A DNA stretch of 64,000 nt. Origin: Lutjanus erythropterus. Taxonomy: Eukaryota > Chordata > Actinopteri > Lutjaniformes > Lutjanidae. Both the position numbers and the translations under genes were made by a program. The notes beneath the pieces are model-generated. The model ran no database searches. It had not been told where the DNA came from and was given only the letters and a program-made list of their open reading frames with translations. The stretch spans positions 24,289,564 through 24,353,563 of the forward strand of contig CM034595.1 of NCBI GenBank assembly GCA_020091685.1. The letters run 5' to 3'. Below are positions 9,621 through 20,400 of this stretch, one piece after another (position 1 is the first letter of the stretch; each line of letters begins with the position of its first letter).

Positions 9621-12600
9621 GTACGGTAACGTTTTCAAAACCTGTCGGTGTGTTTCAGAGAGGGAGAAAAACATTTTTGACTGCCCTCATCAACCAACAA
9701 GCACTTGCAAAGTATAAATCCAATAACACGTTGGTTGACAACACGGGCGTTGCCACAAAAAATATGTCCTCTGACATGATATTGGCCCCTAGACTCATTT
9801 ATGACCACAGCACTGCATGCATTACTACATGGTTACATAATATTCCCTATCAAAACCTGTTGTGCAGCTGCTGATTGTATCTTCACTGTTACTTTTTATG
9901 ATTCCACTGATGTCTGCTTTCTGTCTAGACTAGTGATGTAAGAAAGTATAGAAAATATCGAGTTTTGTGTTTTGTGATACTATATTGATTCTCAAAACAC
10001 GATATTGTGATATTTTTTGATGCATGCACAAAAATTGTGGCAGTGCTGCCATAAAACATTGAACTTTTTTAACTCAAATATTCTGTGTATTATGGTGTGT
10101 TGTTTTTACTATGATGGGCTTCCTGAAATATAGCAATATATCACCTTGTTCACAGTATATCACAATATATTGAATCGTAACCTCTGTATCATGATATATA
10201 TCGTATTAACAGACTCTTGAAAATACATAGTCCTAGTCTAGACTGATCAAGTGTTTGCTGGAGGTGGAATCAGTGTTAACTGAGCTGGCCACAGTCTGCC
10301 ATAATTAATGGGAAAATTCACTGCTTCTTGTGTGGCTGTCTAGTCAGTGTTGATGGTAATCATTATTATGCTACATTACAAAGAAATACAAAACTTTTAA
10401 TAATGTGTCTTTAAATATGTTGATTTTACAACACACAACAATGCCAACCGTATGACATCACAACAGTCTTGTTTTTTAAAACAAGAATAAGTAGCGTCCA
10501 ACATCACAAATAGTCAAAAACAAATAGTCGTGGACTTGTCCTGCTACTTAACCTTCTACAAACTCATTTCTCTCCCACTTCATCCCTATTTTGTCCCTGA
10601 GACCACTGTGTTGGAGTTGCAAGTTGTAAAACACAGTTCCCCAGTGGAGTTTGTTTGTTTTCTTCTGCAACTAATTGACTAATGAAAACTTTGTCGATGA
10701 AGTCTCTTCTCATCAAAAAAACAAGAAAAAAAAAACGGTTTGGTCAACTATAAAGGGAAAGCCCTAACACTGACCAAGAAAGCTGATTTATTCTGCTCGC
10801 AGAGCTGTGCTGGCATTGCCTACATGTACCAGGATGCAGTGCATGCAAACTTCTGATGTCAACACCCATGTTGCTGCAAAACATAGTGTTACATGACAAA
10901 AATACTCATCTAGCACACCACCTGGCTACCCAGATGCAAAGACTATAAATCCAAGCTGAAATAGCCTGTAGTTCTCCTTTAACACCAACTACACCACTGT
11001 GACATCACTGGTACAGGAAATAGCAACAGATTTTGCAGCAGGATAACTCAGTTTTCTTGGTCAATATAGCACAAACTAAGGAATTTATTGCTTGAATTGA
11101 CTGATTGCCATCAACACTGCCTGGACACCCGCATGAAAAGTGGTGAATTTTCCCTTTAATGTAGCAGAGAAGAAGTGTAGAGAGGAGTGGTCTGTCTTGG
11201 TTTTGCTTTAGGCGAATATTTTACAATCTCAGGTAGACTGCTGGACATCCAAGGTTCACAAAAATACCTTTGAACATCTAACCTGCTGCTCAATAACAGG
11301 CGGGAAAAAAAACCCAAAACATTTTGCTTTTCTCCAAATCTTTGCACAGAGAACACTTTGTGACTGAATTATGGGGAAGCATATGGATGTTCAGGTTGTT
11401 GTCCACAGCCTGACCTACTTTCATATACAGGAGTAATGCTGTTTAACAGCGTGTGAGATGAAAAACTCTTCCACTGACTAATGTTTAAATGGGGAAGGCA
11501 CACCAAAACCAAAAAGTACTGTGTTATATCCCATCGTTTCTGACCACGAAGTTAGCGTCACATAGCAAAAGCCATTGTATGTAGTGTGGCTATTGTTTAC
11601 AACGTCATTTACTAACTTAATTTACTACGAAACAAGATAAGTCATGATCTGGGTAGGTTATGACCAAGGCTAAAGAATTTCCTGCTGGAAAGACTGTGAC
11701 CTGAGCCAGGCATCACCAGAGCAAATCACAAATGTGAAGTATGTGTATCCGCCAGAGCAAATGAAAACATGAGCTCAACAGACTATTGCCTTGTTGCCTC
11801 AAAGAAACTTTGTCTTGGTTGTGATAAACAAATAGGTTTTATTCAAATGAAGGGCAGCTGTATCCTCGTTAAATCACCATAGAACTTCAGAGCAGCTCTG
11901 ATTCCCAACAGTCGTGGCAAAAGAGGCCTGTCAATAGCCACATTTAAAACTGAGCTGTACCAGAGACAAGGTGGAATTTTCCTTTAAAATGCTCCCTCTC
12001 CGCAGGCTGGCTCCACAGTGTGTGGTGAACCCTCATCGCTCAGTGTTAGGCACAGGAAACTATGATGTCAACGTCATCATGGCGGCACTACAGAGCAGGG
12101 AACTGGCTGCGGTGTGGTGGGACAAACGCAGGTGAGTGAGACGCACTTGGCCCTGTGAGATTAGAAACTTTATTTTAGCAGCAGCTTCAGTCTTTGCTGG
12201 GCTGATATGTTTGAGTTGAATTACTGAAATCTGAAAGGCATCATTTGTGTTTAATGGACAGCCCATCTCAAAACACATTACTTTGCATTTCTGGGCTTGT
12301 GTTTTGTCAGTTGGTCCAGTTGGTTCTCCCATTTCCACTGGAGACTGACAAAAGATAAATAAGTTTGTTTGGAGTTTGATGATTAAAAAGCTGCCCAGAA
12401 TATCACAAAGCATCAGTTCTTTGTGTCAGGCAATCCAAGAACAGATGCATCTTTTTAGACTCACAGACAGACAGAGATACCATAATACTAGACCATCATG
12501 TTGCACTGTAAGTAAGAGGTCTGAATCTCACGTTTTATCTACACTGTTAAACAGATAGTTTGGATTATTTGAAGTGGGGTTGTACAATGTACTTATCCAT

Positions 12601-13747
12601 AGTCTGTGTACAGTTAACTACAGTAGATTGAGGTCTGCACGCTCGCAGTTTGAAGAAGCAGAGAGGATGGGGTCAGCAACAAAATGTATTTTAGCCACTT
12701 AAAAAAGGCACACCAAAAATATATCAGTTTAAGTGTACATTATATTTATATATATTTTCACTTCTGTACTTTGCCATCAGACTGCCTTTTCCAACAGGAA
12801 ACCATCATTACATAAGACAGATGTCACTCTCTGCAAACCAACCAGACTTGACTGACAATATCAATAATTTAACCTCCAGAAACATGGAAGTTGCAGGATG
12901 AGTGCTGCTTCAATCGGCTAGTTTGGTTTGTTGCTATTGACAGCGATAGACCAGCAACTCCTGTCTTCTGTGAGGTAAAATTACTTTTTGCCAAAGGAGT
13001 TTGATGGCTTTGGAGAGAGGCATATTTGGCTTATATAACAGCAGTTTATCATCAGAAAAGGCTGTCTAATGGCAAGGTAAAGTGGTGAAAATAATCTAAA
13101 TATAACATACACTAACTTATAGGAGCCTAAAATATGTTGTGCTACTGACCCTGTCCACATTAGTACGTCGCTTAGCTTCCTGCACTGGTACTACTGCTGC
13201 TTCTCCAAACTGGGGGCATGCAGGCCACCATCTACTGTAGGCAATAGACTTACAGAAATGTACCTTATACAATCCGAGTTTGAAAAATCCAAACTATCCC
13301 TTTAACCATTTTCAGTCCCATGTAAAAATTAGGATTTTATTGTGGGAAATTTAGGAAGTCAGAAGTGCAGCAGAAGTAGATGAGTCAGGTTGAGGTCAAG
13401 TGCTACCAACTCTAATGCAACAGTTCATTGTGATATATCTCCTGAAAGTACTGAACACAGATTACTAAGAATATCTCTTACATCTACATCTCAATATCTC
13501 TCCCACAGGACGGTTCAGAGTCTTTGCATGTCAAAGGTTCAGGGTTTTATTCTCAATGTCCCATCACGAGTATCTCTGGGGATCGTGTCCCTCCCACTCC
13601 GAAGGCGGCACTGGCTCGCGGTTCGGCAAGTGAATGGACAGTACTACAACCTGGACTCCAAACTGAAGAGTCCTGTCTGTATTGGGGGAGAAGCAGAACT
13701 ACGGTAAGAATGTGCAGTTGCATCTACAAAATGTTTGCAGGCATGTA

Positions 13748-13798
<51 letters not shown>

Positions 13799-14115
13799 TG
13801 CACTGAATTACATCAAAACTTGGCTTTTGTGTGCTGCTTGTTGAACTCTGCCTCAGCGAGTGAGTCATGCCATATGAGTGGTCACATGGGGCTTACCTCA
13901 CTGTTTGTTTGTGTTACAATGCTGCACTGGAGTAATCTGTCCTCTGTCTATGTCCTCAATTATTCTAACCTGTTCTCGTCTGTCGTCATTGCGCCTCTTT
14001 CAGCACATTTCTCAGCGAACAGCTTTCTCAGGACGTGGCGGAGATGCTCCTGGTTGTCCGGCGGGAAGTAGAGGAGGACGGTTCATGGCTGAACTCTGAC
14101 AACCCCAAGAAATGA
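9499..14115 (+). CDS. JOSD2: Josephin-domain deubiquitinase 2, complete, 4 coding exons
   Basis: Cysteine protease of the ataxin-3/Josephin family that cleaves ubiquitin chains. Coding exons 9499-9620, 12006-12131, 13509-13703 and 14004-14115 join in phase to 184 residues (human JOSD2 is 188). The catalytic set is visible: Cys16 in [11 protein letters not shown], His117 in [11 protein letters not shown] and Asn130 in YYNLDSKL. Other JOSD2 landmarks are [30 protein letters not shown] and the C-terminal [16 protein letters not shown]. The short length, with no C-terminal UIM region, separates it from ataxin-3; the [12 protein letters not shown] stretch fits JOSD2 but JOSD1 was not formally excluded. 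A TATG directly follows a strong acceptor at 9497, so a 5' noncoding exon exists upstream. The 3' end faces TTYH1. Confidence 0.95.
9926..10245. mobile_element. CTAGACTAGTGATGT inverted-repeat element
   Basis: Left TCTAGACTAGTGATGTAAG; right ACATAGTCCTAGTCTAGAC inverted; interior rich in ATATCACAATAT. JOSD2 intron 1. Confidence 0.6.
10751..11159. mobile_element. 0.45-kb inverted-repeat element, copy 2 (JOSD2 intron 1)
   Basis: Same family and orientation as 34394-34882; right end GTGAATTTTCCCTTTAA is the inverse of the family left end. Left end truncated. Confidence 0.7.
12006..12131 (+). CDS. JOSD2: JOSD2 coding exon 2
   Basis: Acceptor CTCTCCGCAG, donor CGCAG|GTGAGT. Encodes residues 41-82, including [17 protein letters not shown] and AAVWWDKR. 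Confidence 0.95.
12551..13305. mobile_element. 0.75-kb inverted-repeat element, copy 1 (JOSD2 intron 2)
   Basis: Left end GATAGTTTGGATTATTTGAA with GTGGGGTTGTA; right end inverted, AATCCAAACTATCCCTTTAA. Interior matches copy 2 in the same orientation. No ORF of note. Confidence 0.8.
13509..13703 (+). CDS. JOSD2: JOSD2 coding exon 3
   Basis: Acceptor CTCCCACAG, donor CTACG|GTAAGA. Encodes residues 83-147 with catalytic His117 and Asn130. Confidence 0.95.
13749..13797 (+). repeat. (TG)n microsatellite
   Basis: About 24 TG units 46 bases after JOSD2 exon 3. Confidence 0.97.
14004..14115 (+). CDS. JOSD2: JOSD2 coding exon 4 and stop
   Basis: Acceptor CGCCTCTTTCAG. Encodes residues 148-184 ([20 protein letters not shown] onward), then TGA. 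Confidence 0.95.
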
Positions 14116-14914
14116 TGCCTTGGGACAGGACATACCGTTAAACAGCATGGAAAAAAAAACTCCTCTGGGAAAATGACAGACATTTTTTTTTTAAAACAAA
14201 CACCTCATTACAGAAACCTCTTCAGGGAATGCACTAAAATACATAAATATCTCCACACAGACACACAGAGGAAATCCCAAAGAAAAGCAGAGACGGGGCG
14301 TCTTACTCCTGACATGAAGAACTGTTCTGATTGTAACAGCTGTTGCTCTGATATGACCCATGTATCTGCGTTGTTGTGCTCCTGGTACCTTTGTTTTAAC
14401 ACTGGGAAGGTGCATCCAAGCTAACACAGTTTGAGGTAAATGTGGGCTAGTTTGATGATACTTGAGTTGTGACATATGACTGAACTTTCACTGTTTTTGC
14501 GGTAGGAAGTTTGCGCATGAAAAACCATCTGCAATAACTGGACTACTCTGATTACTAAAACATCACAGAGATGAAAATGATTCGACTGAATTTACATTAG
14601 ATATCATCATTCAAGACTTTGACGATTGAGTCGCCAAAATTAGTTCAGTGTGTACTATATGTACATGATGATCATTTCAACATCCATCAAGCAGCGGCTG
14701 AGAGCACCATCTCTTCCCAAGACCTTTTGTTGTAAACTTTCTATGCACTGCAGAGTTAGATTTGTTAGCACTGTTTCTCTTTGTGTGTGTGCTCGTACAG
14801 GCACAGGTACTGTGAAGGCATCACCTGGTGAGGGGCTGAAGGACTGCCAGTGTCTTTGCATGTTTTTGTCCATTTACCATGATGTTTTGGGCATTTTTCT
14901 TTCAGATTTTTTGT

Positions 14915-15709
14915 AAGGGATAGTTTGGATTATTTGATGTGGAGTTGTATGAAGCACTTACTGATATCACCTTATCAATAGTAAGTGTATTAGCTGCAGT
15001 AGATGGTGATTGTCAGGCCCCCAGTTATGAGAAACAAAGAGGACTGCCAGCACAGAAGCTAAGCAATGAACTGCTATGGACAGGGTCAGCAACAGAAGGT
15101 ATTTTAGCAACTTAAAAAGGTCCACCTAAAAAATTGTAGAATACTTTCACAGTTTGAAACTGCTGTTATATAAACCAAATATCGCTCTCTCCAAACCAAC
15201 CAAACTCCAGAGGCAAAATCCATAACTTTACTGTGCAGAACACAGGAGTTGCTTGTCTATCACTGCCTTGATCTGTTAGTTTGTTTGTGTTATTGTGTCT
15301 GTTTGGTGTTTTAAAGTTTATTTTGGATTCACCAAAGTCAAACAACAACAACAAACAAACTAACCAATTAAAGGTCCCATGTTCTGCGAGGTAAAATTAC
15401 TGATTTTGTTTATTGAGTTTGGCTGGTTTGTAGAGAGCAATATTTGCCTTATGTAACAGCGGTTTCCCATTGGAAAAGCTGTCTGACAGCAAAGTTAAGC
15501 AATGAAAATATTCTAACTGTAGCATACACTTGAACTGGCATTTGTTTTTTTAGGTGGACATTTTTTAAGTCATGTTTTGTTACTGTCCCTGTCCACATTA
15601 TGTAGCTTCCATGCTGGTGCCCCTCACTGCTTCTCCAGCTTCAACTGTTGGTAATACAATGAGTACCTCATACAGCCCCACTTCAAATAATCCAATCAGT
15701 CCCTTTAAC
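14915..15709. mobile_element. 0.8-kb inverted-repeat element, copy 2 (JOSD2 3' flank)
   Basis: Left end AAGGGATAGTTTGGATTATT; right end CACTTCAAATAATCCAATCA then GTCCCTTTAA. About 37 bp of inverted end. Probably within the JOSD2 3' UTR. Confidence 0.8.
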
Positions 15710-15895
15710 GTGTTTTTTTTTTTTATCATCCAGGCAGTCTTTGTTTTCCTTTCGTTTAGCTTTAGTATAAAAACTCAACTTGCAGAGGCTTGAAATATGG
15801 CTGAGATCAGTAATAATGAACATCTGAACCTCCTGTTGTTTATGCCAAAGCACTGTTGCAGCTGAACCCACACAGTAACTAAGTAGTGAAGATAA

Positions 15896-15901
15896 AATAA
15901 A
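15896..15901 (+). terminator. Candidate JOSD2 polyadenylation signal
   Basis: AATAAA about 1.8 kb after the JOSD2 stop; no earlier canonical hexamer was noticed. If used, the 3' UTR includes the second copy of the 0.8-kb inverted-repeat element. Confidence 0.3.
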
Positions 15902-17187
15902 AGCAGATATGATTTTGATTATGATGGATTATCCATCTCAGCCAGGGTTACGTCTCTACAGGCTGAGTCTCACACAGCTGTCGTGAATGAAAGTCAGATG
16001 CTGCAGGGAAGTTAGGACGATCACTTTATTTTAAATCTAAAAGGAACGTTTGCATAGATATAAAATACACTATTCCTGTTTAAATGAGTGAAACATGCAA
16101 AAACACTGGATCTGTGACTGTATGTAACCTTTATGTTTGTATTCTGTCTCTCCTATTGATCTATGCATATCCAAAAGAATAGGAAGACTGCCTCTGGTAC
16201 ACTCTAGTGACTAACTCACACGTAAACCTAAGCTCAGAGGTTCATAATGTTGAAGCTTATTTATATTAAACTTTGACCTCCTGTTTTGAGTATGAATCCG
16301 TTGTAAAGCATGCTGTGTGTGTCTGTTATTCACATCGACTTGTAGACACGAGCTGAAGGTTATTGAAGTTATTTTTATTTATATTAGACTCTTGAGTGTA
16401 AAAGGATGCCATTCAAAAGGAGCATTGATAACCATACAAACTCAATTCAAGGGTTAACAAGGTCAGTTGGCAAGGACGGGGGATTCAATGAAATCTCCAA
16501 CATACCATACCATATATACACAAAACATCTTGGAGAGATCTCAGAAACCCAATGCTATACATAGGTATTATTGCTAGTTACGGTAGGGCTACTGCAGCAC
16601 CAGTAGCAAGAATCATATTGCTATGTACCTGCTGTCATTGCATGGGATTTGTAGTTCTCCACTCTGAAGACTTGAGTGGCAGTTGTAGTTCTCCATTCGA
16701 TCATTTAAAACAGGGTCTTTGTAGCCCTCAAGTTTTTTTTTTTTAAGAGCAAAGGTTCATGATTATTCAGATATTATAGACAGTGAGATATACAGAATAC
16801 CATAAGGTAATACAAGGAAAATACAGAAGCGCCACCTATAAAAAGTAATAAAAAAAAAAAATGATACCAAGTGAGGGGACTGCATAACCATTCACAGAAA
16901 AAAATGTGTCTTGTTGCTACGTGCCAGTGCTTTTCTACAACAATATTTATATAAAAACTTAAAAATAAATTGGTGGTACTGATACATTTAAGAATATAAA
17001 ACTACAACGTAGTAACGTCAATACCATTCTGACTTGCCTCACCACTGTTCACAGTTTACACAGAGTTTGGACAGACAAGGGGGAAAGAATTTAGACCAAG
17101 TGGACCAACTTGGTTCATAGCTTTGCACAACAATCCTACCAGCATGACCACTGTTGCTTAGATCAACAGTTCGTTCAGACCTGTTTC

Positions 17188-17193
17188 TTTATT
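17188..17193 (-). terminator. Candidate TTYH1 polyadenylation signal
   Basis: Minus-strand AATAAA about 175 bases past the long-form stop. Further T/A-rich candidates exist closer to 16.4 kb; choice not determined. Confidence 0.35.
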
Positions 17194-17366
17194 TTTAAGT
17201 GCTTCTCATAATAGTAGTATTCAGTGGTACTGACGTTACGCACTTTGAATTCACACCTAGCATTCATTGTATTTAGATTAGTTTCTTTTTCATTTCAGTA
17301 AAGTGTCCATTCATATGAAAACTAAACATGTTTTTTTCTATACATTTCCTAACAAAAAAATAATAA

Positions 17367-17450
17367 TCAACGTGAATACAGGTTCCGCGAATGGGCAGGA
17401 TTGGGGTGTGATTGACTTCCCCCGTAACCAGTCAGCATGCTGGGAGAGTA
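17367..17450 (-). CDS. TTYH1: TTYH1 coding exon 14 and stop
   Basis: Acceptor CGGATGCACAG; reads YSPSMLTGYGGSQSHPNPAH, then SRNLYSR and TGA. YSPSM straight after SPPPS matches the ending pattern of TTYH2/TTYH3. The phase-0 join makes a PPSY motif across the junction. Confidence 0.8.
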   Translation of the reverse strand, partial: YSPSMLTGYGGSQSHPNPAHSRNLYSR

Positions 17451-20400
17451 CTGTGCATCCGGAAGCAGACGATGGCAGCCGACAGAAGAAAGGTTGAGAT
17501 GGTCCGAAGGTGTGTTGAGAGAAAATAAAAGAGATGAGAACAAAATTTATTATTCTCGCATGAGAAGATCAGCTCATCAGGAGATCCAGAGTTGCTGACA
17601 GCGCATTTTTTTCTCACTATCTGACCAACAGGTTTTGATACATCAGAATGCAGAATTTCACATTTTTCAAAAAAAAAACCAATAAAACTCTCTTCAGTGA
17701 TTCTCTCTTCAGAGGTTACTGCTTGCAGGCTGTTAAGAAGTCTGTAATGCAGTTCTAAACGTGTTCATTATTTTGACCTCCCAAGAATTACCCCAAGGTA
17801 ATGTCGCACTTACTAGTTTTCCCAAGGTTTCAGCTGCATCAAATTGGCATCATGCAACTGTGAATTTGTGATAAACTGCAGTCATTTATGGAGGAGGGGT
17901 AGCCTGGGAACCAGACGAACCTGCCGAGCTCATGTTTTCATTTGCTCCGGCAGTTAGTCTGACGATGCCAGGCTGAGGCGGAGATTGTAACTCAAAACTC
18001 AATCTGCTGAGGAAGACCATGAGATTCAACTGCAAGAAAAAAGCTTGTGAGGGGGGCTTAAAATCTGTATTTGTTTGTCAAGTGAAAAACAAGGAAACTG
18101 AAAAAGAGTCATTACATCATAAATCAATTTTATAATGCTTTGCTTGGTGCCAGACTTTGGTACCAGTTCTATTTAATCTTACAGGAGATGCATGGAGAAG
18201 CAAACTATATTGTACAACCCTTAATGAAGAAACACATTTAAGAGAATAACATACCATTAAATTTTTCCTAATGTTAGCATTAGGAGCAGGTACAGGGCTC
18301 ATGAGTCAAATTAAAATGCTCACTATTGAATTTTCTTTTCTTTTTTTAAGTTGCAGGTGAAGTGTCCTGTGAAAACTGAGTTTAGGATCATTAAATATTG
18401 TCAACACAATCTGTATTATTCCCTCTATATTCCTTTTATTTTCATCCAGAGGCTGCTTTATAATGATTGAGAGGGCTAATAATAGCTAATGTTATATACA
18501 ATATAGTGTGCCTGTTGTTTTATGGCTAAGGATTAAGTTTATAGCCTACTAATGCACAAGTATTATTAAGAGGTTTGGAAATGTTTCATTTGAATACATG
18601 AAGCCCTGTCAATAATGATAAAGCAGCCTCTGGATCTAAATAAAAGGAAAAGAGAAGGAAGGAAGTTTACAGATTTTGCTAAAAAATATTTAATTATCCT
18701 AAATTCAATATTTTCAAGGGGCACTTAACTTACAACTCTTTTATATTTGCCATCATGAGCATTTTAATTTGACTCATCATGAGCCCTGTAAAGTATAGCA
18801 GCATAGGTGAAACTGTTAAATAATGATGTAATGACCCTTCCGTCTTTTTTAGTTTCCCTCACTGACAAAACAATGACATAAGAAGAATAAAGACACTGAA
18901 TTTAAAGGAGCTTTTAATTTTAATTTTAGTTTTTCCTTCTTGAAAAGTAACAAGTAAAAAAAAATCAGCGTCAAGGTCCTCTTACTCACTGTTACTGAAG
19001 CTTTCAACTGCATCTCATGGTCTCCCTCAGTGGATGGAGTTTGTTCAGTTGTCATGACGATAGCTACTAGAAAAGCGGTCACTTGATAATCATAATCTCA
19101 TGGTCATCCAATGAGATATGATTGAAGGTTGTACCAAAAAAGCCAGTAAGTGACCCTTGAGTCAGGGGTTTCAGAGGTCAATAATGAAGTTTCGCACTGA
19201 GATGAAAGGTGCTCTGTAAAATGGTCAGATAGTGAAAATAAAACATGACGAGCTCTCAGATTTATGTTAGTAACAAAGAGTTATGCACAAGTTAATTGGT
19301 AAATATGTAAATTCTCTTATATTTTGTGCATGTTATTTGAAGCTTCAAAAAGAAGAAAAGGCCAGCCCACAGGGTCCTGCGAGGTACCATGTTAGTCCGT
19401 TTGTTACTGGTAATTAAAGCGAGCGTGTGCACTAACAGCAGCAACGATAAAATGGCACAGATTGCGATGGCGTCACAAGTACAGAGGAACTCACAGAGGG
19501 GGGTGGGGACTGCCTGTCAGTCAAGGGGAGGCTCTCATAGCCAGGGTTGCCATTGGAGGAAACGTTTGGAGTCCTGTATAGAGATAGAAATAGAGACAAG
19601 GACAGAAGAGAGAGGGAGAGGAGGAGGAGGAAGAGGAATGGAAGGATGAAGAAGAGAGGGAAACAGGGGTGAGACACATTGAGAAAGACAGAGGGGAGCA
19701 GAGGGCCGCGGGGTGACGGGGACCCAAGGACAGGTAACAGGAAAGAAGGAGAGAGAGCGGTTAGAAATATAGTGCGGAAAAACACAGCACTCAGTTTGAC
19801 TAGTAGGTATTAGTAGTATGAGGCATACAGACCACTCCTGACTGATGATGCACTGCAGGATTTATACAATAATCTGCAATTACATGCATTTAGAGCTGGG
19901 TGTGACTCACCACCAGTCCCATTTCAGCTGCAATGTTGTTTTCCTAATGAATCTGTTTATCTGCACGATAAACCCCAGAAAGCTTTTAAAGCAATCCCGA
20001 GCAGATTCCATTTAAGAGGAGTGGACTGTATTTTTAGCGCTGGCTGAGTTTCTGAGCCTTGACAGTTGACTTTATTCAGTGTCCTTGTATTTTATTTTTT
20101 CGAGTTAATATTAGATATGGGAGCAGTCAAGATGATCAGAATAGAAAGTTATATAGTCCAGGATTAGGTTTCTCAGAGCTCTAACTAAGCTTGGAAACAC
20201 CAGTGAGGGACAAAGGGAAGAAAACTTAATAAGATGAGAAAATTGAGAGCGAGAAAGAGGGTAAACCAAAAAGGGAGAAGGTGCAGGGTTTCTCCAGGTT
20301 TTACCAAGTTGAATAAAAAGACTTTTAAAGATTTTTTTTAAAGATCATTATGAATGCAATTTAAGACATATTTCATGACTATACGGGCGAAAAAAGTGCA

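Larger units (their letters stand above)
9621..12005. other. JOSD2 intron 1
   Basis: Holds the 9926 and 10751 elements; 11160-12005 shows nothing recognised. Confidence 0.6.
14116..17366. other. Convergent JOSD2-TTYH1 3' region
   Basis: JOSD2 3' UTR with the 0.8-kb element, then AT-rich sequence and the TTYH1 3' UTR. No further gene seen. Confidence 0.5.

Noticed and set aside
19432..19494. Extension of TTYH1 exon 13 to ...SVPFYRCCC and stop
   Set aside because: A strong GTGAGT donor at 19494 and an in-phase exon 14 starting YSPSM give the family-type ending; read-through is kept only as a possible retained-intron form.
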